A stretch of DNA of 64,000 nucleotides from Verticiella sediminum. GTDB lineage: Bacteria; Pseudomonadota; Gammaproteobacteria; Burkholderiales; Burkholderiaceae_B. Of the stretch, positions 18,632-25,537 are shown one piece after another. The stretch spans positions 60,686 to 124,685 of the forward strand of contig NZ_VLTJ01000005.1 in the NCBI RefSeq assembly GCF_007558815.1, in the 5' to 3' direction. Under the pieces are notes generated by a model. That model was not told the origin of the DNA, did no database searches, and was given only the letters and a program-made list of their open reading frames with translations. Position 1 is the stretch's first letter, and each line of letters begins with the position of its first letter. The translations under genes and the position numbers were made by a program.

Positions 18632-19908
18632 GCCAGGCGCCCTGCATCGAGGCCGACCGCTTCGCTTTCGGCGCCTTGCTGCAACCCGGCGATCACGTCG
18701 TGTGCGCACAGGTCTGCGCCGAGCCGCTGACCCTTACGCGCCGCCTGGTCGAGGAGTGCGCGGAGCGCCGGCTGCCCACGCAGGTCTTCGTCGGTACGCT
18801 GTTTGGCGATGCCTTCGACCATGCGCCGCAGCACATGCGCTTCCTGTCCTATGGGGCCATCGGCCGCGCCGCGGCGATCGCCGACCGGGGCGCGCTCGAT
18901 GTGCTGCCCGAGCGCTACAGCCGCCTGCCGGCGCTGTTCGCGCAAGGTGCGCTGCGGGCCGACGTGGCCCTCCTGCAGGCAGCGCGGGCGCAGGACGGCA
19001 CGCTGAGTTTCGGCCTGGCGAGCGACTATGCGATCGACGCTGCACGCAGGGCGCGTGCCGTGATCGTGGAGGTCAACGCATCGACGCCGTGGACGCATGG
19101 CACGCCCTGGCCGCGCGATCTTCGGGTGGATGCCTGGGTACAGGCCGCTTATCCGCCCTTGACGCTGGCGCCCCCCCGCCTGGGCGCGGTGGAGCAGGCG
19201 ATCGCAGCGCATGTCGCCAGCCTGGTGCCCGACGGGGCCGTTGTGCAGGTCGGCGTGGGGGCGCTGCCGGACGCCACGCTGGACGCGCTGAGCGGCCATC
19301 GTGCGCTGGGCCTGCATTCCGGGGTGCTGGGCGACGCCGGCGTGCGCCTCATCGAGGCCGGTGTGATCGACAACAGCCGCAAGACGCGGGATGCCGGCAT
19401 CAGCGTCACCAATACGGTATGCGGCGGGCCGTCGAGCTACCGCTTCGTGCATCGCAACGCCGCGGTGCACGTGCGGCACAGCGACGAGACGCATGGCCTC
19501 GATGCGCTGAGACATGCCGAGCGCCTGCACGCGATCAACGCAGCGCTGGAAGTGGACCTGAGCGGGCAGGTCAATTGCGAGCAAGTGCAGGGACGCCAGC
19601 GCGGCGGAATCGGCGGGCTGCTGGATTTCGCGCGGGCGGCGCGCGCGTCGGCCGGTGGGCGCTCCATCACAGTGCTGCCGGCGACGGCCGCGGGCGGCGC
19701 GGCCAGCCGCATCGTCGCATCGCTGGACGGGCACCCGGCCACGATCGGGCGCGCGGACGTGGACGTGGTGGTGACCGAGTACGGCGTCGCGCACCTGCGC
19801 GACGTGCCCCTGCGCGAGCGCGCCCGGCGACTGATCGCCATCGCCGCGCCGCAGTTCAGGGACGCGCTCGAGGCCGGGCTGAGGTGCAGGCAAGGGAGCG
19901 GGGCATGA
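18628..19908 (+). CDS. Acetyl-CoA hydrolase/CoA-transferase family protein
   Basis: A 426-residue member of the Ach/4-hydroxybutyrate CoA-transferase family (two NagB-like halves). Seen are [16 protein letters not shown] near residue 210, [12 protein letters not shown] near 230, the [13 protein letters not shown] segment near 328 and [12 protein letters not shown] near 375. In characterised members (4-hydroxybutyrate CoA-transferase, AarC) the H-S/T position is followed by the catalytic Glu (HTE/HSE); here that residue is Gly232. The enzyme may therefore use another residue, act as a hydrolase, or have a different role. Family relative RipA acts with MaoC- and CitE-type partners in Yersinia itaconate breakdown, matching the neighbours here. 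It overlaps both neighbouring genes by 4 nt. Confidence 0.8.
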   Translation: MSQAPCIEADRFAFGALLQPGDHVVCAQVCAEPLTLTRRLVEECAERRLPTQVFVGTLFGDAFDHAPQHMRFLSYGAIGRAAAIADRGALDVLPERYSRLPALFAQGALRADVALLQAARAQDGTLSFGLASDYAIDAARRARAVIVEVNASTPWTHGTPWPRDLRVDAWVQAAYPPLTLAPPRLGAVEQAIAAHVASLVPDGAVVQVGVGALPDATLDALSGHRALGLHSGVLGDAGVRLIEAGVIDNSRKTRDAGISVTNTVCGGPSSYRFVHRNAAVHVRHSDETHGLDALRHAERLHAINAALEVDLSGQVNCEQVQGRQRGGIGGLLDFARAARASAGGRSITVLPATAAGGAASRIVASLDGHPATIGRADVDVVVTEYGVAHLRDVPLRERARRLIAIAAPQFRDALEAGLRCRQGSGA

Positions 19909-21035
19909 TCGAACGCTATCCGCGGGGCCCTTTGGCGGGCGTCCGTATCGTCGAGTTCGCCGGTATCGGGCCGGGGCCGGTCTGCGGCATGTTGTTGGCG
20001 GACATGGGCGCCGACGTGCTGCTCATCGAGCGCCCGGACAGTGGCGAGCTGGGTATCCCCCGGCCGCGGCGCTGCGAGGTCGGGCATCGGGGCAAGGCGT
20101 CGCTGGTGCTGGACTTGCGGCAGCCCGAGGCCCTGGAGACGGCGCGGGACCTGCTGGCCCACGCCGACGCCCTGATCGAAGGCTTTCGGCCGGGCGCCAT
20201 GGAGCGGCTGGGGCTGGGGCCGGACGAGTGCCTGGCGGCCAATCCGGGGCTGGTCTACGGCCGCATGACGGGCTATGGCCAGCGGGGTGCGCTCGCCGCG
20301 CGCGCCGGACACGACATCAACTACATCGCGCTGAGCGGGGCCTTGCATGCCATCGGCCGTGCCGGCGGGCCGCCGACGCCACCGCTGAACCTCGTCGGCG
20401 ACTATGCCGGCGGCTCGATGCTGCTGGCGTTCGGCATTGCGGCTGCGCTGGTGGAGCGTGCGCGTTCCGGTCGGGGCCAGGTCATCGATGCATCCATGGT
20501 GGAGGGTGCCGGCCTGCTCATGTCGTCCTTCTTCGGGATGCGGGCGGCGGGCCTGGCGCCGCGGCCGCGCGGGGAGAACCTGCTCGACAGCGGCGCGCCC
20601 TTCTACGATGTGTACCGCTGCAGCGACGGCGGCTACGTGGCCTTCGGCGCCATCGAACGCAGGTTCAGACGCGTCTTCGCGGAACGCACCGGCTTTCCGC
20701 TGGCGCTGCTCCTGGATGACGACCCCGTCCATTGGCCCAGGCTGCGCGAGGCGCTCGCGGAATTCTTCGCGCAGCGTACGCGTGACGCATGGTGCGCGCT
20801 GCTCGAAGACAGCGATGCCTGCGTCACACCCGTGCTGGCTCCCGAAGAGGTGGGCGCCCATCGCCACAATGCCGGACGGCGCTCCTTCCTGGCGGTGGAC
20901 GGCGTGCTGCAACCCGCGCCTGCGCCACGCTTCTCGCGCAGCGACCCTGCGATGCCGGGCCGTCCTCCCGAGCCCGGCGAAGGCGGTGCGGCGATGGCCG
21001 AATCCTGGGGCACGCAGCGCCCACGCAGTCTGTGA
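19905..21035 (+). CDS. CaiB/BaiF (class III) CoA-transferase, AMACR-like second copy
   Basis: A 376-residue class III family protein resembling alpha-methylacyl-CoA racemase more than formyl-CoA transferase. The hallmark GHDINYIALSGAL holds the catalytic Asp137, corresponding to Asp of the GHDINY motif in AMACR; N-terminal RIVEFAGIGPGPVCGM and ADMGADVLLIERP are also typical. It may epimerise a 2-methyl-branched acyl-CoA or transfer CoA. It shares an ATGA overlap with the Ach-type gene and ends the operon, facing the iclR gene 48 bp away. It is only distantly similar to the first CaiB gene, so it is not a duplicate. Confidence 0.82.
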   Translation: MIERYPRGPLAGVRIVEFAGIGPGPVCGMLLADMGADVLLIERPDSGELGIPRPRRCEVGHRGKASLVLDLRQPEALETARDLLAHADALIEGFRPGAMERLGLGPDECLAANPGLVYGRMTGYGQRGALAARAGHDINYIALSGALHAIGRAGGPPTPPLNLVGDYAGGSMLLAFGIAAALVERARSGRGQVIDASMVEGAGLLMSSFFGMRAAGLAPRPRGENLLDSGAPFYDVYRCSDGGYVAFGAIERRFRRVFAERTGFPLALLLDDDPVHWPRLREALAEFFAQRTRDAWCALLEDSDACVTPVLAPEEVGAHRHNAGRRSFLAVDGVLQPAPAPRFSRSDPAMPGRPPEPGEGGAAMAESWGTQRPRSL

Positions 21036-21083
21036 TCCGGCGTCGTCCGGTTGGCCGATGCGGCGCCGGTACGGTTTGCGGGA

Positions 21084-21863
21084 TCAGCCCGGTGCCGCCG
21101 TGTTCCCGTTCTCCCGGGTTTCGCCCGGCAGCGCGCCGGGCAGGTGGCGGTCGATCTCTTCCTGCATGATCTGCAGGATCTCCGCCTGGCGCGGATGCAC
21201 CCGATGCGCCGGGCCGGCGACCAGCACCGCGAGGTGCCGATCGGCCACGTGCAGCGGCAGGGCGATGCCGCCGAGGTCGTGCGTGTATTCGCTCGCGCCC
21301 TCGAAGTAGCCGCGCTGCAGGGATAGCGCGATCTCCTTTTCCACCGCATCGACGCTGAGCAGTGTGGCGGGCGTGTAGCGCTCGAACACGGCGCGCCGCA
21401 GGATCGCGCCGCGTTCGTGTTCGGGCAACTGCGACAGCAGGGCGCGCCCGGTGGCCGTCGCGTGAATCGGGACGAGCTTGCCGACCGCGGCGGTGTAGCG
21501 GATGGCCTGGCGCGATTCCGCGGCCGCAATGAAGACGGCGTGCATGCCGCTGGTAGCGGCCAGGACGGCCGTCTCATCGGTTCGCCGGCACAGGGTCGTG
21601 ATCAGGTCCTGCAGCTCGCTGGCTATGGGTGCAGCGCGGTCGATCCGCTGGATCAGCGACCACCAGCTAGGCGAGGGGTAATAGCCCTCGCGTGCGCGCG
21701 GCTCGTACAGGTAGCCGCGATTGACCAGGGTGCCCAGCAGGTTGAAGGTGCTCGAGCGCGGCCAGCCAAAGTGTTTGGAGACCTCGGCGAGCGTCGCCGG
21801 ACGCCCTCTATCCGCGAAGTACTCCAGCAGTTCCAGGGCGTTGACGACTTGACGGACATCCAC
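21084..21863 (-). CDS. IclR-family transcriptional regulator
   Basis: A 259-residue IclR-type regulator: winged helix-turn-helix at residues about 1-70 (RPATLAEVSKHFGWPRSSTFNLLGT region) and a C-terminal effector domain with PIHATATGRALLSQ near 135 and FEGASEYTHDLGGIALPL near 195. A GTG start at 21861-21863 is chosen because GGGAGG lies just upstream and the residues before it are not conserved; the frame stays open to 21962. It sits between the two halves of the CoA island, convergent with the CoA-transferase operon and divergent from the acyl-CoA dehydrogenase gene. Two palindromes (21961, 21989) lie upstream of it, matching those at 16733 and 16832, so autoregulation and control of the island are likely. 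Confidence 0.88.
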   Translation of the reverse strand: MDVRQVVNALELLEYFADRGRPATLAEVSKHFGWPRSSTFNLLGTLVNRGYLYEPRAREGYYPSPSWWSLIQRIDRAAPIASELQDLITTLCRRTDETAVLAATSGMHAVFIAAAESRQAIRYTAAVGKLVPIHATATGRALLSQLPEHERGAILRRAVFERYTPATLLSVDAVEKEIALSLQRGYFEGASEYTHDLGGIALPLHVADRHLAVLVAGPAHRVHPRQAEILQIMQEEIDRHLPGALPGETRENGNTAAPG

Positions 21864-21960
21864 GTTTCTTTTCCTCCCGAGCGAGGCCCGCGGCGATGCG
21901 GCACAGCGAAGGGTCGACGGGGCTGGCCTTGCGCGGGCGTCCGGCGCGATCTTAACACCC

Positions 21961-21976
21961 ATTCATGAGCATGAAT
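21961..21976. promoter_or_regulatory. Predicted IclR operator 3
   Basis: Perfect palindrome ATTCAT-GAGC-ATGAAT about 100 bp upstream of the iclR start codon, identical in both arms to operator 1. Confidence 0.65.
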
Positions 21977-21988
21977 AAAACGCTCTTT

Positions 21989-22004
21989 GTTCATGGGAGT
22001 GAAT
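21989..22004. promoter_or_regulatory. Predicted IclR operator 4
   Basis: GTTCAT-GGGA-GTGAAT, one arm change from the consensus, 28 bp from operator 3. Tandem sites could support cooperative binding in the iclR promoter. Confidence 0.55.
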
Positions 22005-22108
22005 GATGCGTTTGGATCCGTCTTCGAGGTTGGGTGCTCGCTCGCAGTCTTCATCCAGCGCCATGGTGTGCAATCCCTGGTTGACGATTCAAAGACATGA
22101 AAATCGGC

Positions 22109-22137
22109 TTGCAGCCTGTCTCATCATTCTCTATCAT
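22109..22137 (+). promoter_or_regulatory. Predicted promoter of the acyl-CoA dehydrogenase gene
   Basis: TTGCAG at 22109-22114, 17-nt spacer, TATCAT at 22132-22137. The predicted start (about 22144) is followed at once by a degenerate IclR-type site at 22147-22162 and is flanked by a 9-bp inverted repeat. Confidence 0.5.
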
Positions 22138-22162
22138 GGACAATAAGTTCATAATAGAGAAT
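22126..22162. promoter_or_regulatory. 9-bp inverted repeat with embedded degenerate IclR site
   Basis: ATTCTCTAT (22126-22134) and ATAGAGAAT (22154-22162) are perfect inverted copies separated by 19 nt and span the predicted -10 and start site. The 3' part also reads GTTCAT-AATA-GAGAAT (22147-22162), one mismatch from the palindrome found in the other island promoters. It may be an IclR operator, a separate regulator's site, or both. Confidence 0.45.
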
Positions 22163-22259
22163 GGTTGGCTGGGGCCTAAACCTCAGGCGCTCCACCGCCA
22201 TTCGTTCCGACCACTGCGCCACGGGATGGCAGGGGCTGTGCGCCCCGACGGAGACCCAG

Positions 22260-23426
22260 ATGCATTTCCAGCTCACAACGGAACAGGAATCGATTCGCGA
22301 CTCCATCGAGAAAATCTGCCGCCAGTACGACGACGCATACTGGCTCGAGCGGGACCGGGAAGGCGGGTTTCCCGAGGCGTTCGCCGCCAGCCTGGCCAGG
22401 GACGGCTGGCTGGGCATCTGCATCCCCGAAGAATATGGCGGCTCGGGCCTGAGGATCGCGGATGCGGCCGTCATGATGCGCACGATCGCCGAATCGGGCG
22501 CGGGGATGTCGGGCGCTTCGGCGGTGCACATCAACGTTTTCGGGCTGAACCCGGTCGTGGTGTTCGGCAACGAGGAGCAGAAGCGCCGCATGCTGCCGCC
22601 CATGGCGCGCGGCGAGGTCAAGACCTGCTTCGGCGTCACGGAGCCCAATACCGGGCTGAACACCACACAGTTGAAGGTGCGCGCGACGCGCCGGGATGAC
22701 CGGTACGTCGTCGACGGCACCAAGGTCTGGATCTCGACGGCGCAAGTCGCGGACAAGATCCTGCTGCTGGCGCGCACCACGCCGCTGGAGGAGGTCCGCA
22801 ACCCGACGCAGGGGCTGTCGCTGTTCTACACCGACTTCGATCGCACCCGGGTGCAGGTGCACGAGATCGAGAAGATGGGTCGCAAGTGCGTGGATTCCAA
22901 CGAGCTTTTTTTCGAAGGCTACGAGGTGCCGCTGGAGGACCGCATCGGCGAAGAGGGCAGGGGCTTCGAGTACATCCTGCACGGCATGAATCCCGAGCGC
23001 GTGCTGATTGCGGCGGAAGCTGTCGGTCTGGGCAAGCTCGCGCTCGAGCGCGCCACCGCCTATGCCAAGGAGCGCATCGTCTTCAACCGGCCCATCGGGC
23101 GGAACCAGGGCATCCAGCATCCGCTGGCGCGCAACTGGATGGAGCTGGAGGCGGCCTGGCTCATGGTGATGCAGGCGGCCTGGCTGTACGACAACGACCA
23201 GCCTTGCGGCGCGGCCGCCAACGCGGCCAAGTTCCTGGCCGCGGAGGCGGGGTTCAGCGCCTGCGAGCGCGCCGTCATGACGCATGGCGGCTTCGGTTAC
23301 GCCAAGGAGTTCCAGGTCGAGCGCTACATGCGCGAGATCATGGTCCCGCGCATCGCGCCGATCAGCCCGGAACTGATCATGTGCTTCATCGCGGAAAAAG
23401 TGCTGGGACTGCCCAAATCCTATTGA
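22260..23426 (+). CDS. Acyl-CoA dehydrogenase
   Basis: A 388-residue FAD-dependent acyl-CoA dehydrogenase. N-terminal helical domain MHFQLTTEQESIRDSIEKI, then the FAD/substrate-binding segments CFGVTEPNTGLNTTQL (about 125) and TKVWISTAQVADK (about 158), and the C-terminal domain with RPIGRNQGIQHPLA (about 280) and HGGFGYAKEFQVERYMREI (about 342). It oxidises an acyl-CoA at the alpha-beta bond and passes electrons to ETF. A comparable gene occurs in the Pseudomonas itaconate cluster, as I recall. It is followed 126 bp later by a Bug receptor gene on the same strand. Confidence 0.9.
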   Translation: MHFQLTTEQESIRDSIEKICRQYDDAYWLERDREGGFPEAFAASLARDGWLGICIPEEYGGSGLRIADAAVMMRTIAESGAGMSGASAVHINVFGLNPVVVFGNEEQKRRMLPPMARGEVKTCFGVTEPNTGLNTTQLKVRATRRDDRYVVDGTKVWISTAQVADKILLLARTTPLEEVRNPTQGLSLFYTDFDRTRVQVHEIEKMGRKCVDSNELFFEGYEVPLEDRIGEEGRGFEYILHGMNPERVLIAAEAVGLGKLALERATAYAKERIVFNRPIGRNQGIQHPLARNWMELEAAWLMVMQAAWLYDNDQPCGAAANAAKFLAAEAGFSACERAVMTHGGFGYAKEFQVERYMREIMVPRIAPISPELIMCFIAEKVLGLPKSY

Positions 23427-23552
23427 TCCGCCGCTCCGGCGGCGCTTGCCCCCAAAGCGGGCGTCCGCCATCCGGGGACGCCCAACGACCATAAATATCC
23501 GATCGTCGGCGGGTGGGTATCCCGTGAGGGCGACGGAACAAGGAGAGAGGCT
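23427..23552 (+). other. Spacer with hairpin between the dehydrogenase and Bug genes
   Basis: GGGCGTCC at 23459-23466 pairs with GGACGCCC at 23476-23483. No T-run follows. It could partly terminate or process the transcript between the two genes. GGAGAGAGG (about 23542-23550) serves as ribosome-binding site for the next gene. Confidence 0.3.
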
Positions 23553-24506
23553 ATGCAACGCAGGATATTCATCGGCGTGATCGCCGCCATGGTTGCCACC
23601 GGTGCGCTCGCCGAGGAGCGCTTCCCATCGAAGCCGCTGACGCTCATCGTTCCGTATGCGGGCGGGAGCTCATCGGACGCGCAGGCCCGGATTTTCGCGG
23701 ACCAGCTATCCAAGAGCCTGGGGCAGAGCGTAGTGGTCGAGAACAAGCCGGGCGCCAACGCAGCCATTGGCATGCACGCGCTGAAGGTCGCGCCCGCGGA
23801 CGGACATACGATCGGCATGGCGGGCGGCTCGCCGATGGTCATCAATCCCTTCGTGACGAAGAGCCTGAACTACGACCCGGACGACTTCATCCATGTGCGC
23901 GGTATCGCGCAAGCGCCTGCCGCATTCGTCGTCGGCCAGGCATCGCCTTACAAGACGCTGGCCGAAGCCGCCGCCGCGGCAAAGGCCGAGCGCAGGCCGA
24001 TCAATATCGGCACATACGCAGCCATCTACGAACTTGCGGTGACCGCGCTCGCGCTGCAATCCGGCAGCCAGACGCAGAATGTCTCGTACAAGGGTGCCGG
24101 CAACGTCATCTCGGACCTCATCGGGGGGCACCTCGAGATGGGATTCATCGACATCAGCGGAGCGCTGCCTTTGATCCGCGATGGGCAACTACGCGTGCTG
24201 GGCCTGGCTTCGTCGACGAGGCCAGAGGCGCTGGGACAGGTGCCGCTCGTGAGCGACACCTACCCCGGCTTCGAAATGACGCCCTGGACCTCGTTCGTCG
24301 TGCGCAAGGAGACGCCGGCCGGCGCCCTCGAGAAGCTCGAAGCCGCGCTGGGCGAGACGCACGACAGTGCGCAGGTCAAGAACTACTTTCAGGAGAGCGG
24401 CCTCATTCCCTTGAACTTCGATCACGCGCAGATGCAGCGCTTCCAGGAAGAAGAAAAGGCGCGCTACCAGGCGATCGTCTCCAAGGGAAACATACAACCC
24501 CGATGA
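23553..24506 (+). CDS. Bug-family tricarboxylate-transport receptor protein (second)
   Basis: A 317-residue Bug receptor with a short signal peptide (MQRRIFIGVIAAMVATGALA, cleavage near residue 20). The family pattern is clear: VPYAGGSSSDAQARIFADQL near 33, VVENKPGANAAIGMHAL near 61, YKGAGNVISDLIGGHLEMGF near 170. It differs widely from the first Bug protein of the island, so the two may bind different ligands (for example free acid and a related acid). No TctA/TctB membrane components are nearby. Confidence 0.9.
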   Translation: MQRRIFIGVIAAMVATGALAEERFPSKPLTLIVPYAGGSSSDAQARIFADQLSKSLGQSVVVENKPGANAAIGMHALKVAPADGHTIGMAGGSPMVINPFVTKSLNYDPDDFIHVRGIAQAPAAFVVGQASPYKTLAEAAAAAKAERRPINIGTYAAIYELAVTALALQSGSQTQNVSYKGAGNVISDLIGGHLEMGFIDISGALPLIRDGQLRVLGLASSTRPEALGQVPLVSDTYPGFEMTPWTSFVVRKETPAGALEKLEAALGETHDSAQVKNYFQESGLIPLNFDHAQMQRFQEEEKARYQAIVSKGNIQPR

Positions 24507-24551
24507 GCCGGACCCGGCGCCTGGCGGCACCGGCGGCGAGGCAGAGCAGCG

Positions 24552-25424
24552 CTAGCTGTCGTCGGTGCCGCCGGGCGCCGGGAGTCCGGACGCGCGCAGC
24601 CGCAGCAGCGGATCCTGGCGATAGTAGCTGCGCAACAACCCATACCAATCGGGCAGCGCCGTCGCCAACGGTTCGGGATCGACGAAAAACGCTTCCGAGC
24701 TGACGGCGAAGAATTCGGCTTCGTCGGTGGCCGCGTAGGGGTCCAGGGGCAGGGCGGCATACCAGGCGTCGGCCTCGGGCCCTTCCGGGTCCACGTCGCG
24801 GGGGATGGCCGCTTCGACGGCGTCCACCGCATCCACGAAACGCGCATAGCTCTCGTCCAGCACCCGGCGCCACTGGCGCGCCGACAGCGCCGGGTGGCGT
24901 CCGAGCCACGGCATGCCGTCGGCCTCGCCCGCCTGCAGATCGAGCTTGTGCGCGAACTCGTGAATCACGACGTTCATCGCGCCGTCGCTGCGGCCGACAT
25001 CCTCCCAGGACAGGATCACCGGGCCGCCGTCCCAGGCTTCGCCGGAAGCGTCCTGTACGTACTCATGGACGACGCCGGCCTCGTCCATGTCCTGGCGCGG
25101 GATGCGAAAGCCGCCGGGGTAGACGATGATCTCGCGCCAGCCTTCGTAGAGTGCCGGATCGAGCCCGAGCACGGGCAGGGCGGCCTGGACGGCGATGGCG
25201 AGCATGATTTCATCGGTGACCGCGAGGCCGGCGGCCCCCGCAAACGACTTGCTGGCGAGCAGCCAGGCCGTGCGCTGCTGCAGCGCCTCGGTCTCGGCCG
25301 GCGAGAGCCCGCGCAGAAAGGGGTGGCGCTCGAGCAGCCCGCGCCAGGCCTCGGGCGGAATGCGGGCGGCGGTGCGCGCGACGTCGCGCGCGTTCGCGCC
25401 GCGGCCCATGAGCCATTTGAACAT
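24552..25424 (-). CDS. mtfA: MtfA-like zinc metallopeptidase (M90 family)
   Basis: A 290-residue zinc-dependent peptidase of the MtfA (Mlc titration factor A)/M90 family. The HEFAHKLD motif near residue 155 provides two His ligands and the catalytic Glu; the downstream Glu ligand is probably in EFFAVSSEAFF near residue 235. In E. coli, MtfA binds the glucose-uptake repressor Mlc and is an aminopeptidase; this link is not assured here. The start at 25424 (MFKWLMGRG) matches family members; an ATG at 25457 is also possible. It is divergent from relA, the start codons being 113 bp apart. Confidence 0.85.
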   Translation of the reverse strand: MFKWLMGRGANARDVARTAARIPPEAWRGLLERHPFLRGLSPAETEALQQRTAWLLASKSFAGAAGLAVTDEIMLAIAVQAALPVLGLDPALYEGWREIIVYPGGFRIPRQDMDEAGVVHEYVQDASGEAWDGGPVILSWEDVGRSDGAMNVVIHEFAHKLDLQAGEADGMPWLGRHPALSARQWRRVLDESYARFVDAVDAVEAAIPRDVDPEGPEADAWYAALPLDPYAATDEAEFFAVSSEAFFVDPEPLATALPDWYGLLRSYYRQDPLLRLRASGLPAPGGTDDS

Positions 25425-25537
25425 GCGTAATCCCGGGGTATTGAAATACAGCCTCAATGCTACATTTGATGCTGGATGCCGGCCCTCGTTCGATAGCCTT
25501 GGCCAGGTTCCGTCCTCACCTTCTCGTCGTCGCCGTC

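Noticed and set aside
15695..24506. The two Bug genes or the two CaiB genes as recent duplications
   Set aside because: Within each pair the proteins share only family motifs, with different lengths and N-termini.
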